NCBI RefSeq assembly: GCF_009906955.1
Contig: NZ_CP047656.1
Location: forward strand, 4,525,001 to 4,589,000
DNA from: Paraglaciecola mesophila
Lineage (GTDB): Bacteria > Pseudomonadota > Gammaproteobacteria > Enterobacterales > Alteromonadaceae
Reading direction: 5' to 3'
Length of the DNA: 64,000 bases
Both the position numbers and the translations under genes were made by a program. Each line of letters opens with the position of its first letter. Position 1 is the first letter of the stretch. A model generated the notes under the pieces. That model was not told the origin of the DNA. It did no database searches and worked only from the letters and a program-made list of their open reading frames with translations. This document shows positions 43,103 through 52,175 of this stretch, one piece after another.

Positions 43103-45718
43103 TTATTCTTCTGGTGATTTCATTTGCGCCGCCTTTTTGGCTTTTGCTTTGGCTACGGCAGCAGCGATGCGACGCTTTTTTTCGTCTAATGCTTGCTCTG
43201 CATCTGATGGCGCTGTGACTTGAGGGGTAACCGCTGCTTGTCCGGCGGCTGTATCGTGTTCGACGTCGGGACTTTGATCTGGGGCAGGAGCTTCGACGTC
43301 GGGCGTTTTGGACGTCACATTTGTGTTAGTTTCTTCGCCGGTTTCAGTTGAGCCCTCTTTCGCTAATTTCTTGGCTTTTGCTTTGGCTACAGCCGCCGCA
43401 ATTCTCGCTTTTTTTTGTGCTGCAGGATCAAGCTCCTGAGCCACTTGCTTGTCTTTTGACACAAATGAGGACTGCACAGAAGGTTGAGTCTCGGCGTTCT
43501 GCGCTGTGGTGACTTCTGAGCTAGCGCTTTGAGCTGAACTTTGCGCAGAATCATGGGCCAAGCTTTGCGCTTTTTTCGCTTTTGCTTTGGCAATAGCCGC
43601 CGCTACGCGTTGATTTTTCGTTTTTGCTTCTGATGCACTCCCACTCGTGAGCGTATTTTCTGGCTTTTGCTCTGTTGAGCGTGATGCAGGTGAAACAACA
43701 TCAGTGTTTTGCTCTGTTCCTGCTGGCTTTTCACCTTCTTTCTGGGACATTGAGCTGGCAGAGCTTTCAGGTGAGGATTGCCCACCTTCATCAGTCGCTT
43801 GGGCTTTTAATGCTTTTTTGGCTTTAGCCCTTGCAATAGCAGCGGCCACACGCTCGTCTTTTGATTGCCCAGCGTTTTCGTTTGCTTTTATTGCCGGCTG
43901 CTCTGATATCGGCGTTTTGGTTTGACTTTCAAGGCTATTGTCTTTCGCTAGGGCTGCCTCATTGCGATTAGCGTGTTGGGCTTTTTTGGCTTTCGCTCTG
44001 GCTATCGCTGCAGCTACGCGGTCGTCTTTTGATGTTCCGGATGATTGCGTCATCCCCTCTGAATGAGTAGACGCGTGCTGTGTATCTGTTTGCGTTTGTC
44101 CATCTTGCGACACCGGATGTTCTGCGCTTTCTTGGACTGGTTGGCTTTGCTGTGCTTTTTTGGCTTTTGCTCGGGCAAGGGCTGCGGCTATTTTATCTTG
44201 GGCGTCGTTGCCTTTATTTTGCATCGCGGCTTTACGTGCTTCAGCTGCTTTGCGATGTTTCTCGTCACGGGCTTCTTGCTCACGTACAAGCCGAGCAGCA
44301 CGACTTTCGAAGCGTTCTCTGGCTTTATCTGATTTTTGTTTTTCTTCTTGCTCAACCCGAATTTCGGCTTTCGCCACGCGATAATAATGCACCAGTGGAA
44401 TTTCACTCGGGCAAACATATGCGCAGGCACCACATTCAATGCAGTCGAACAAATTATAATCTTGCGCTTTATCTAGCTCTTTAGCTTTACTATGCCAAAA
44501 TAACTGCTGTGGCAACAACGATGCTGGGCAGGCATCAGCACAAGCACTGCATCGTATACAGGGTTGCTCAGCTTCAGGCTCTGCTATTTCATTCGACGTA
44601 GGGAGCAATAAACAGTTGGTTATTTTAACCACAGGCACTTGATCACTTGCTAAGGTGAATCCCATCATGGGCCCGCCCATAATAATGTGTTTTTGCGTTT
44701 GTTTGTGGGCTACGTATTGTGCAGATTCGAGTAAATGAGCGACTGGTGTACCGATTAACGCCCATACATTTTTAGGCTTTTCTACCGCTTGTCCTGTTAC
44801 TGTCACGACACGCTGGATTAGAGGCTTGCCGGAAAATACGGCGTCAGCGATGGCATAACAGGTGCCTACATTATGCATTATTACCCCAACATCGATGGGT
44901 AAGCCCTGTTTCGGGACCTCTCGGTTAGTGATAACTTGTATCAGTTGCTTTTCACCACCGGCTGGATATTTAGTCGCAATAGGAATGACCTTGTATCGCT
45001 CACTTTGCTGACAGGCAACACGCATAGCTTCTATGGCTTCTGGTTTGTTGTCTTCAATGGCAATGTATACTTGCTTAGGAGACAGCAAATGGCTGAGTAC
45101 ATCAATGCCTTGGCGTATCTGCCAGGCGTGTTCACGCATTAATCGATCATCTGAGGTGATATAGGGCTCACACTCAACACCATTAACAATAATAAACTCA
45201 ACGTCTTTTTTAGGGGATGCTTTTATATGAGTAGGAAAGCCAGCGCCGCCCATACCTGAAATACCTGCGTCACAAATCGCTTCAAGTACCGAAATTTTTG
45301 GCTTAGATTGGTAATCTTGTAGTGGTTGAAGCGTCGTCCATTTGTCTAAATGATCAGGCTCAATGATTAACGTTTGTTCAGGTAATGCGGAAGGATGCGC
45401 TGATATATGTGGCCCAATACTGGTGACTATGCCAGATGTTGGCGCATGTACAGGCACAGAAAATGGGTTAGCGCTGTGTGTCAGAGGCTGGCCTTTTAAT
45501 ACGTAATCGCCCTGTGAAACAAGCAATTGACCTTCAACCCCAATATGTTGTTTCAGGGGAATAAACAAATGTTGGGGCAAGTCTATATTTTCTATGGGCG
45601 TATGATTGGATAATTCCTTTTGCTGTGCAGGGAAAACCCCGCCCGGGAAATCCCAAAGCTTTTCGCGCTCTACGCGGGTGACGATTTCATCGTAAGAGGG
45701 AGTTAATACGCGATTCAT
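43103..45718 (-). CDS. rsxC: Electron transport complex subunit RsxC (RnfC) with long repeat tail
   Basis: 871 residues. The N-terminal 460 residues are the conserved RnfC core: the NADH/FMN-binding region GGAGFPTHIKASPKKDVEF (about 164-182), the SLBB-like part and two 4Fe-4S motifs CIRCSACADACP and CIECGACAYVCP. The C-terminal 360 residues are a low-complexity tail rich in Ala, Lys, Gln and Ser with six copies of a motif like RVAAAIARAKAKKA. Such tails occur in RsxC of enterics and vary in copy number; their role is unclear. The start overlaps the rsxB stop by one base. Confidence 0.95.
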   Translation of the reverse strand: MNRVLTPSYDEIVTRVEREKLWDFPGGVFPAQQKELSNHTPIENIDLPQHLFIPLKQHIGVEGQLLVSQGDYVLKGQPLTHSANPFSVPVHAPTSGIVTSIGPHISAHPSALPEQTLIIEPDHLDKWTTLQPLQDYQSKPKISVLEAICDAGISGMGGAGFPTHIKASPKKDVEFIIVNGVECEPYITSDDRLMREHAWQIRQGIDVLSHLLSPKQVYIAIEDNKPEAIEAMRVACQQSERYKVIPIATKYPAGGEKQLIQVITNREVPKQGLPIDVGVIMHNVGTCYAIADAVFSGKPLIQRVVTVTGQAVEKPKNVWALIGTPVAHLLESAQYVAHKQTQKHIIMGGPMMGFTLASDQVPVVKITNCLLLPTSNEIAEPEAEQPCIRCSACADACPASLLPQQLFWHSKAKELDKAQDYNLFDCIECGACAYVCPSEIPLVHYYRVAKAEIRVEQEEKQKSDKARERFESRAARLVREQEARDEKHRKAAEARKAAMQNKGNDAQDKIAAALARAKAKKAQQSQPVQESAEHPVSQDGQTQTDTQHASTHSEGMTQSSGTSKDDRVAAAIARAKAKKAQHANRNEAALAKDNSLESQTKTPISEQPAIKANENAGQSKDERVAAAIARAKAKKALKAQATDEGGQSSPESSASSMSQKEGEKPAGTEQNTDVVSPASRSTEQKPENTLTSGSASEAKTKNQRVAAAIAKAKAKKAQSLAHDSAQSSAQSASSEVTTAQNAETQPSVQSSFVSKDKQVAQELDPAAQKKARIAAAVAKAKAKKLAKEGSTETGEETNTNVTSKTPDVEAPAPDQSPDVEHDTAAGQAAVTPQVTAPSDAEQALDEKKRRIAAAVAKAKAKKAAQMKSPEE
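43129..44205 (-). repeat. Six-copy AAAIARAKAKKA repeat inside rsxC
   Basis: Six coding repeats of about 14 residues with consensus [RK][IV]AAA[IVL]A[RK]AKAKKA, separated by acidic Ser/Gln/Glu/Thr-rich spacers of about 30-60 residues. The DNA copies share GCTTTTGCTTTGGC-like stretches on the plus strand, so they are prone to recombination. Confidence 0.9.
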
Positions 45719-46284
45719 TAGCTTACCTGCTTAACGGGAATACTATCGATGTTCCAACGCCAGGAAGATGGCGTTGTCTTTGTCGGGATCATATCAATAC
45801 AATCAACAGGGCAGGGGTCTACACATAAGTCACAGCCTGTGCATTCGTCACTAATCACTGTATGCATCTGTTTTGCAGCCCCTAAAATGGCGTCAACCGG
45901 ACAGGCCTGAATGCACTTAGTGCAACCAATGCATTCATCTTCACGAATATAGGCCACTTTTTTAATATCTTCTGTTCCATGAGCGGCATCCAAAGAAGTT
46001 GCTTCTACTCCCATTAGATCAGCAAGCTTTTTAATAGTGGCGTCGCCACCGGGAGGGCACTTATTAATATCATCACCCTCTGCAATGGCTTGGGCATAAG
46101 GCTTACAGCCTGGGTACCCGCATTGGCCGCATTGGGTTTGTGGCAATAGTTCATCGATCTGCTCAACCAAAGGATCGCCTTCTACTTTAAAGCGAACCGA
46201 GGCAAAGCCAAGAATAGCGCCAAACACCAAGGCAAGCAGCCCTAGTGCAATCAGTGCGGTTAAGATTGCCCACATCAAACTCAT
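45718..46284 (-). CDS. rsxB: Electron transport complex subunit RsxB (RnfB)
   Basis: 188 residues. An N-terminal membrane anchor (about 5-26) is followed by a 4Fe-4S motif CGQCGYPGCKPYA (about 49-61) and two ferredoxin-type clusters, CIGCTKCIQACPVDAI and CTGCDLCVDPCPVDCI. It is the likely electron entry point for ferredoxin in Rnf complexes. It shares one base with both neighbours, so rsxA, rsxB and rsxC are coupled. Confidence 0.97.
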   Translation of the reverse strand: MSLMWAILTALIALGLLALVFGAILGFASVRFKVEGDPLVEQIDELLPQTQCGQCGYPGCKPYAQAIAEGDDINKCPPGGDATIKKLADLMGVEATSLDAAHGTEDIKKVAYIREDECIGCTKCIQACPVDAILGAAKQMHTVISDECTGCDLCVDPCPVDCIDMIPTKTTPSSWRWNIDSIPVKQVS

Positions 46285-46865
46285 TAAAATTTCACCAATC
46301 CAGTGAAGCCTAAAAAGGCTAACGACATTAAACCTGCTGTGATCATGCTAATAGATGCCCCTTTAAAAGGGGCGGGGACGTCAGCAACAGCCAAGCGTTC
46401 GCGCATAGCGGCAAATAAAATAAGGACTAAGGAAAAGCCAACAGCGGCGCCGAAGCCATAAATAACAGATTCAATGAAATTATGATCGTGGTTTATGTTT
46501 AACAACGCCACACCGAGTACAGCGCAGTTGGTCGTTATCAAAGGTAAAAAGATGCCTAATAGACGATATAAGGTGGGGCTTGTTTTGTGAACGACCATTT
46601 CAGTGAATTGAACCACCACGGCAATAACCAGAATAAAGCTCAGCGTTCGCAAATACTCAATGCCCAAGGGCAATAATATGTAATGTTCAACTAAGTAACT
46701 GGAAAGGGAGGCGAGAGTAAGTACAAATGTGGTCGCCATCGACATGCCAATGGCGGTTTCAAGCTTCCCTGAGACTCCCATAAAAGGGCACAAACCAAGG
46801 AATTGTACCAAAACAAAGTTATTAACCAGTACTGTGCCGATTAACAATAATAAAAATTCAGTCAT
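46284..46865 (-). CDS. rsxA: Electron transport complex subunit RsxA (RnfA)
   Basis: 193 residues, six membrane helices, homologous to NqrE and to RsxE. It shows VLVQFLGLCPFMGVSG near residue 18 and PLITTNCAVLGVALL near residue 103; the two Cys face each other across the membrane pair and are thought to bind a 2Fe-2S centre. It is the first gene of rsxABCDGE-nth, so the promoter lies in the 46866-47266 gap. Confidence 0.97.
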   Translation of the reverse strand: MTEFLLLLIGTVLVNNFVLVQFLGLCPFMGVSGKLETAIGMSMATTFVLTLASLSSYLVEHYILLPLGIEYLRTLSFILVIAVVVQFTEMVVHKTSPTLYRLLGIFLPLITTNCAVLGVALLNINHDHNFIESVIYGFGAAVGFSLVLILFAAMRERLAVADVPAPFKGASISMITAGLMSLAFLGFTGLVKF

Positions 46866-47266
46866 GTTGATTGCAACCTAGAAGCAATAGCAAAATAATG
46901 AAACCTGTTCAATGTCGTGCGTAACCTAGCCATACCAGCATTAAGATGTGCATGATGTTAGTACTGTATCAGCTGATATGTAATTAAGCAGATTATCGGT
47001 AAGGCAAAATTACCGTTATCCTAGTGTCCTTCTGGCAAATTACACCTTTAACCGCGCTAAAACCAATTACTCCCATTGATGCACATAGATAAAAAACGGC
47101 TAACTGTTAGCACGTATAATGCGTGCTGATAAAGTCAAATACGTCATCAAGAAAGTGTGCGCTATTATCCAAGTATTCATAGTGATTAACAACTTGATAT
47201 GCAAAAAGTTTTGAGAGGTATTTAAGGATAAAGCAAATAAGAATATAACAGATTAATGAGCCTGAT
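46866..47266. other. 401-base intergenic region between tRNA-Asn and rsxA
   Basis: Holds the rsx promoter and the 3' end of the tRNA transcript. Small palindromes are visible (ATCAGCTGAT at 46968-46977; GCACG-TATAATG-CGTGC near 47110), but I cannot assign a function to either. No reading frame is credible. Confidence 0.4.
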
Positions 47267-47343
47267 TGGCTCCCCCTCCCCGATTCGAACGGGGGACCTG
47301 CGGATTAACAGTCCGTCGCTCTAACCAACTGAGCTAAGGGGGA
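47267..47343 (-). tRNA. tRNA-Asn (anticodon GTT), copy 2
   Basis: A 77-base cloverleaf on the minus strand with encoded CCA. The acceptor is TCCCCCT/AGGGGGA, the anticodon stem-loop is CGGACTGTTAATCCG with anticodon GTT, and the T arm is CCCCGTTCGAATCGGGG. It is downstream of an identical copy in one transcript. Confidence 0.96.
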
Positions 47344-47423
47344 ATCATATATCAAACTTCTACACCCTGAGGCATAAAATACGCAACCGAACCAAATATG
47401 CTTAAGCGCTTGCTTTGCAACGT

Positions 47424-47500
47424 TGGCTCCCCCTCCCCGATTCGAACGGGGGACCTGCGGATTAACAGTCCGTCGCTCTAACCAACTGAGCTAAGGGGGA
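47424..47500 (-). tRNA. tRNA-Asn (anticodon GTT), copy 1
   Basis: Identical in all 77 bases to the copy at 47267-47343, with encoded CCA. It is the promoter-proximal copy, 80 bases before the second one, and is preceded by a strong minus-strand promoter. Confidence 0.96.
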
Positions 47501-47585
47501 ATCGTGTAACGTCTTATTAAAACCCACTTTATAAGATATTTTATCTTGTAGAGCGTTGCCTTGGTGGCCGTTTCAACGGGGGCGA

Positions 47586-47614
47586 ATATTAATGAGCATC
47601 CAGTCTGCTGTCAA
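47586..47614 (-). promoter_or_regulatory. Strong sigma70 promoter of the tRNA-Asn pair
   Basis: On the minus strand TTGACA (47609-47614), a 17-base spacer and TAATAT (47586-47591) are close to consensus. The discriminator just after is C-rich (CGCCCCCG), typical of stringently controlled stable-RNA promoters. The expected start is near 47579, leaving a leader of about 79 bases. Confidence 0.85.
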
Positions 47615-48027
47615 CACCGATTACAACTATTTTTAGGCTTTTTATAGGATTATTTCTGAATTGATTTTTATTCGTACAATCTGCCGTGAAAATTGTTCAA
47701 GAGTTGAACATTTGCGTCAAATTAATGGAATGACATTGGGAAGAACTAATCGTTTTAGTGAATATTTGGGTGCTAAATGCAAAATAGATAACGGCATGAG
47801 GATGAGTTCTTTTTTCACAGTTAATAAAGTGCAGTATTGCTGTGATAGGAAAAACACAAGATCCGATTGTTTATATAACAAATGGTTATTTAAATTAGTT
47901 TGATGACTGTATGTATAATCAGTGCTTAATAAAACTGTAACCTAATGTATGACCACTTCAGGTTAGTGATGACTTACCAAGTGATCGGGCAATTCTCATT
48001 CAAGTTCACGGATTTGTTGAGTCGGGG

Positions 48028-48058
48028 ATAGTTATCCACTATATCTGTGGATAACTAT
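48028..48058. repeat. 12-bp palindrome made of two opposed DnaA-box-like sequences
   Basis: ATAGTTATCCAC (48028-48039) and GTGGATAACTAT (48047-48058) are perfect inverted copies across 7 bases. The left arm gives TTATCCACT (8 of 9 to the DnaA box TTATCCACA); the right arm gives TTATCCACA on the minus strand, an exact match. No T-run follows, so it is not a standard terminator. Confidence 0.7.
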
Positions 48059-48239
48059 GTGCATGAATTAACTTTGCTAGCCGCTAGCCTAGTGGATTCG
48101 TTGTCAATACGATTTTTTAAAAACTTCTGATTTTTTGTGTTTTACCATTTAAATCATTATGTTACGTGTTATGTTTAGCTTTTTTGGCTTAGCTTGGGTG
48201 ATTTTTACCCAGTGATTTTTTGCTTGTGTGTTGTTTCTG

Positions 48240-48276
48240 ATTTCAAGCACTATTTTATAAAAATAGTGCTTGAAAT
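48240..48276. repeat. 17-bp perfect hairpin in intergenic DNA
   Basis: ATTTCAAGCACTATTTT (48240-48256) pairs perfectly with 48260-48276 across the 3-base loop ATA. There is no adjoining gene end and no T-run outside the stem, so a simple terminator role is doubtful. Confidence 0.75.
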
Positions 48277-48559
48277 TACGGAATTTATACCAACTCTTTT
48301 TGTCGGAAAAATAGCTGTTCAGTGATCATTTCATCTACAAACTACATTATCGACATGGCTAATTGATCATTTTTTGTCACTTTTAGCATACAGTTATAGG
48401 CCGTTTTTTATCGACACTAACCTAATGTGTCATAAATTCAACATATTGCCATATTAGGCCGCCGCGCGTTGTATGCACTTATTTTGATACAGCTTTTCGT
48501 TAGTTTTATATTCAGGGTTAGCTTAGTATGGCTTCATTGTTAATGAAGGAACCTCTAGA

Positions 48560-49921
48560 GTGAGTCAAAAATCTGCGTCTTCAGGACGCCGCGATCTGTT
48601 AAATAGCCCCATTGGTAACACCTTAAAAAGTATGACGCTTCCGATGTTAGTTGGCATGGTAATGATGATGTCTTTTGGCTTGGTGGATACCTATTTTATC
48701 GGTCTATTGGGCACAGATGAGTTAGCCGCCATTAGTTTCACTTTTCCCGTAACCTTTACCTTGATTAGTCTACACATCGGCTTAGGTATTGGTACGTCAG
48801 CGGTGATTGGCCGGTTTCTCGGAAATAATAGCCACAGTGAGGCACAGCTATCAGGCACAGGTGCGTTGATGCTGGCTTTTGTGCTGGCTGCTGTCCTCGC
48901 ATTCGTTGGTGTTATAACCATCAACCCTATCTTCACCTTACTTGGAGCCAATGAGCGCCTGCTTAGTTATATTCATGAGTACATGGTGGTGTGGTACGCG
49001 GCAGGTGTATTTTTAGCAATGCCAATGGTCGGTAACAGTATTCTTCGGGCATCAGGGGATACCAAAACGCCCAGTTATGTAATGGCTGGTGGCGGGCTCA
49101 TTAATGTGATCTTAGATCCTATTTTGATTTTTGGTTGGGGGCCGATCCCAGCAATGGGCATGCAGGGAGCAGCGCTTGCCACATTGATTGCTTGGGCTCT
49201 GGGGCTCTTGTACATTCTCTATCTGTTAGCCTACAAGCGTGAGCTCATTTTACCGCGCTTGTTAAGCATGAGTGAGTTAAAGCGTTCTTGCGGCGGGATT
49301 TTAAAAATAGGCTTACCAGCGGCTGGAGCAAATATGTTAACGCCAATTGCTGGGGGGATCCTCACTGCTGTTGTGGCAGGCTATGGGCCTGGCGCAGTTG
49401 CCGCTTGGGGGGTTGGCGGACGATTAGAATCAATTGCTAGTATTGTCATTTTAGCTTTGTCTATGTCATTACCTCCTTTTATCAGTCAAAATTTCGGGGC
49501 GAATAATTTATCCAGAGTTTCAAAAGCCTATCAGTTGTGCGTACGTTTTGTAGTGATATGGCAATTATTGGTCTTTGGGGTGTTTTATGTTTTATCAGGT
49601 GTGTTCGCCAGAGCATTTTCATCAGAGCCTGAAGTCATCGGGCTGATTCAAACGTATTTAATGATCGTTCCTTTAGGCTATGGTGTACAAGGCATCGTTA
49701 TTTTGACGAACTCGTCTTTTAACGCGATGCATTTACCCATGTCGGCTCTGCTGATGAGTGTTTTGCGCTTGTTTGTTTTCTTTGTGCCCATATCTTATCT
49801 AGGCAGTTATCTTTTTGACCTCAAAGGTATGTTTTGGGCTGGAATAGTGGCCAACATGCTAACTGCAGCGGTTGCTTACATATGGTTTTGTCGTTCATTG
49901 TCTAAGCGCATGGCGGCGTAA
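48560..49921 (+). CDS. MATE family efflux transporter
   Basis: 453 residues, twelve membrane helices, with the MATE pattern of two related six-helix halves: LPMLVGMVMMMSFGLVDTYFIG near residue 28 and GLPAAGANMLTPIAGGILTAVVAGYGP near residue 255. It exports drugs or other cations using Na+ or H+. Start is GTG 48560, with AAGGA about 10 bases upstream. The uvrB start follows 32 bases later, so cotranscription is likely. The substrate is not predictable; NorM- or DinF-type members are both possible. Confidence 0.93.
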   Translation: MSQKSASSGRRDLLNSPIGNTLKSMTLPMLVGMVMMMSFGLVDTYFIGLLGTDELAAISFTFPVTFTLISLHIGLGIGTSAVIGRFLGNNSHSEAQLSGTGALMLAFVLAAVLAFVGVITINPIFTLLGANERLLSYIHEYMVVWYAAGVFLAMPMVGNSILRASGDTKTPSYVMAGGGLINVILDPILIFGWGPIPAMGMQGAALATLIAWALGLLYILYLLAYKRELILPRLLSMSELKRSCGGILKIGLPAAGANMLTPIAGGILTAVVAGYGPGAVAAWGVGGRLESIASIVILALSMSLPPFISQNFGANNLSRVSKAYQLCVRFVVIWQLLVFGVFYVLSGVFARAFSSEPEVIGLIQTYLMIVPLGYGVQGIVILTNSSFNAMHLPMSALLMSVLRLFVFFVPISYLGSYLFDLKGMFWAGIVANMLTAAVAYIWFCRSLSKRMAA

Positions 49922-49953
49922 GGTTATTTTTTCTTTTATTACAAGGATCATTC

Positions 49954-51963
49954 ATGGCTCGTCCGTTTCAACTCACGTCTAATTATTCACCGGCAGGGGA
50001 TCAACCTAAAGCCATACAGGCGTTAGTGGAGGGGCTGGAAAGTGGTTTGGCTGCGCAAACGTTGCTCGGTGTTACTGGGTCTGGTAAAACCTTTACGATG
50101 GCTAATGTTATTAATGAAGTGCAGCGGCCAACCTTGATATTGGCGCACAACAAAACCTTAGCAGCACAATTATACGGCGAAATGAAAGAATTCTTTCCGA
50201 ATAATGCAGTTGAATATTTCGTATCATATTACGACTACTATCAACCTGAAGCCTATGTGCCATCAAGTGATACCTTTATCGAAAAGGATGCTTCGGTCAA
50301 TGCGCACATTGAGCAAATGCGACTCTCTGCAACAAAAGCCTTGATGGAACGTAGAGATGTCGTGATCGTCTCTAGTGTGTCAGCAATTTACGGCTTGGGT
50401 GATCCAGATTCATATATGAAAATGTTGTTGCACTTTCGTCAGGGTGACATCATGAATCAGCGTGATATATTACGTCGTTTGGCCGAAATTCAGTACAGCC
50501 GAAATGACATTGCCTTTGAGCGAGGCACATTTCGTGTGCGCGGTGACGTTATTGATATCTTTCCTGCAGACTCTGAACGTGAAGCGGTTAGAGTGGAACT
50601 GTTTGATGAAGAAGTAGAACGCATCAGTATATTCGATCCATTGACAGGGGCCGTAGAGAAAACCGTCGCCAGAGCTACCATCTTTCCGAAAACGCACTAT
50701 GTAACCCCACGAGAAAAAATTCTTGATGCTGTGGAACATATAAAAGAGGAGCTTAAAGAGCGTAAAGCTCAGTTGATATCAGTCAATAAGCTAGTTGAAG
50801 AGCAGCGTATCAGTCAACGTTGCCAATTTGATATGGAGATGATGCAGGAGCTGGGGTATTGCTCTGGAATTGAAAACTACTCCCGCTATTTGTCGGGTCG
50901 TACGCCTGGGGATCCGCCGCCTACTCTTATTGATTATTTTCCGGCTGATGGTTTGATGTTCATCGATGAATCTCATGTTACGGTTTCGCAAATTGGCGCC
51001 ATGTATAAAGGCGATCGCTCTCGAAAAGAAACCTTAGTCGAGTATGGCTTTCGATTGCCGTCTGCACTGGATAATCGGCCATTGAAATTTGACGAATTTG
51101 AACAAATAGCCCCTCAAACCATTTATGTTTCAGCCACCCCAGGTAAGTATGAACTAGCCAAAACCCCTGATGATATTGTCGAGCAGGTGGTTCGTCCGAC
51201 AGGATTAATTGATCCCGAGATTGAGATACGGCCTGTGGGTACGCAAGTTGACGATCTGCTGTCAGAGATAGAAAAATGCATCGCTGTCAATGAGCGAGTG
51301 CTAGTGACAACGCTCACCAAACGAATGTCAGAAGATTTAAGTGAATATCTAGATGAACACAATGTGAAAGCACGTTACCTGCATTCTGACATCGATACAG
51401 TAGAGCGCATTGAAATCATTCGTGATTTACGTTTAGGCAAGTTTGATGTTTTGGTGGGCATTAATTTATTGCGAGAGGGCTTAGATATGCCTGAAGTGTC
51501 TTTGGTGGCGATCCTTGATGCGGACAAAGAAGGCTTTTTGCGCTCTGATCGCTCGCTAATTCAAACTATAGGCCGTGCGGCTAGGCATATAAACGGCCGG
51601 GCTATTTTGTATGCGGATCGTATTACAGGTTCAATGCAGCGTGCCATCGACGAAACGAATCGGCGTCGAGAAAAACAAAGTGAATATAACAAAAAACACA
51701 ATATTGTACCGACTCAATTGAACAAACCCATTACCGATATTATGGATGTTGGAGAGGGAGGTGGGCAAGGTAAAGTCATGCTACGCAAAGTGGCAGAGAC
51801 AGGTAAGAAGTACAATGGACTGAGTGCTCCTGAACTAATGAAAAACATCGCAGAACTTGAAAAGAAAATGTTCCAAATGGCGAAGGATTTAGAGTTTGAA
51901 CAAGCTGCTTCTCTTCGTGATGAGGTGGAGACCCTACGGCAAAAATTGGTGGATATGTCTTAG
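49954..51963 (+). CDS. uvrB: Excinuclease ABC subunit B
   Basis: 669 residues, the normal length. It is the damage-verifying helicase-like subunit of nucleotide excision repair. Walker A is GVTGSGKTFT (about residues 39-48), and the beta-hairpin YYDYYQPEAYVP (about 92-103) grips DNA. The DEAD-type motif is FIDESHVT, motif VI is QTIGRAARH, and a C-terminal UVR domain (KKMFQMAKDLEFEQAASLRDE) binds UvrC. AAGGA lies before ATG. No LexA box is seen in the short gap after the MATE gene, so any SOS control would act further upstream. Confidence 0.98.
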   Translation: MARPFQLTSNYSPAGDQPKAIQALVEGLESGLAAQTLLGVTGSGKTFTMANVINEVQRPTLILAHNKTLAAQLYGEMKEFFPNNAVEYFVSYYDYYQPEAYVPSSDTFIEKDASVNAHIEQMRLSATKALMERRDVVIVSSVSAIYGLGDPDSYMKMLLHFRQGDIMNQRDILRRLAEIQYSRNDIAFERGTFRVRGDVIDIFPADSEREAVRVELFDEEVERISIFDPLTGAVEKTVARATIFPKTHYVTPREKILDAVEHIKEELKERKAQLISVNKLVEEQRISQRCQFDMEMMQELGYCSGIENYSRYLSGRTPGDPPPTLIDYFPADGLMFIDESHVTVSQIGAMYKGDRSRKETLVEYGFRLPSALDNRPLKFDEFEQIAPQTIYVSATPGKYELAKTPDDIVEQVVRPTGLIDPEIEIRPVGTQVDDLLSEIEKCIAVNERVLVTTLTKRMSEDLSEYLDEHNVKARYLHSDIDTVERIEIIRDLRLGKFDVLVGINLLREGLDMPEVSLVAILDADKEGFLRSDRSLIQTIGRAARHINGRAILYADRITGSMQRAIDETNRRREKQSEYNKKHNIVPTQLNKPITDIMDVGEGGGQGKVMLRKVAETGKKYNGLSAPELMKNIAELEKKMFQMAKDLEFEQAASLRDEVETLRQKLVDMS

Positions 51964-52175
51964 CTATCATTACTCCTCTTTAGCAAAAGCAATATCAGCA
52001 TCGATACTTGGTTGTTTTGGTAAATTAAATGGGCGTAATTTTGTACGTTAGTCGATCTTTTACGGCTTTTCGTGACGGATAGCCATGGTTTCATGATATT
52101 TACATTGTAATCAGATTTCGCCTTGCCTATTATGTTCTTTAGTATCAATAACTATACCTATAAGTGGTGCTAACC

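Larger units (their letters stand above)
47615..48559. other. Gene-free AT-rich region between the tRNA promoter and the MATE gene
   Basis: About 0.95 kb with no credible gene. It contains two opposed DnaA-box-like sequences (48028-48058), a 17-bp perfect hairpin (48240-48276) and two copies of TAACCTAATGT about 480 bases apart. The only long frame (47661-47903) has a TTG start, no ribosome site and unusual composition. Such a long empty stretch stands out in a window that is otherwise gene-dense. Confidence 0.6.

Noticed and set aside
43387..44484. Several overlapping frames on both strands within the rsxC tail
   Set aside because: They are by-products of the Ala/Lys repeat coding DNA; rsxC itself is continuous and has the conserved domains.
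46963..46980. LexA-like CTGTATCAGCTGATAT palindrome before rsxA
   Set aside because: The right half (ATAT) does not match the required ACAG; only the inner PvuII-type palindrome is good.
47267..47500. Genomic island integrated at tRNA-Asn
   Set aside because: No integrase, no partial tRNA duplicate at a far boundary and core genes on both sides (rsx operon, uvrB).
47661..47903. 80-residue frame in the region before the MATE gene
   Set aside because: TTG start, no ribosome site, unusual composition for a protein and no recognisable motif. The DNA looks like AT-rich spacer.
52090..52110. TTTACATTGTAA before the LysR gene as a TyrR box
   Set aside because: The half-sites are in the wrong order (everted), and spacing does not match TGTAAA-N6-TTTACA.
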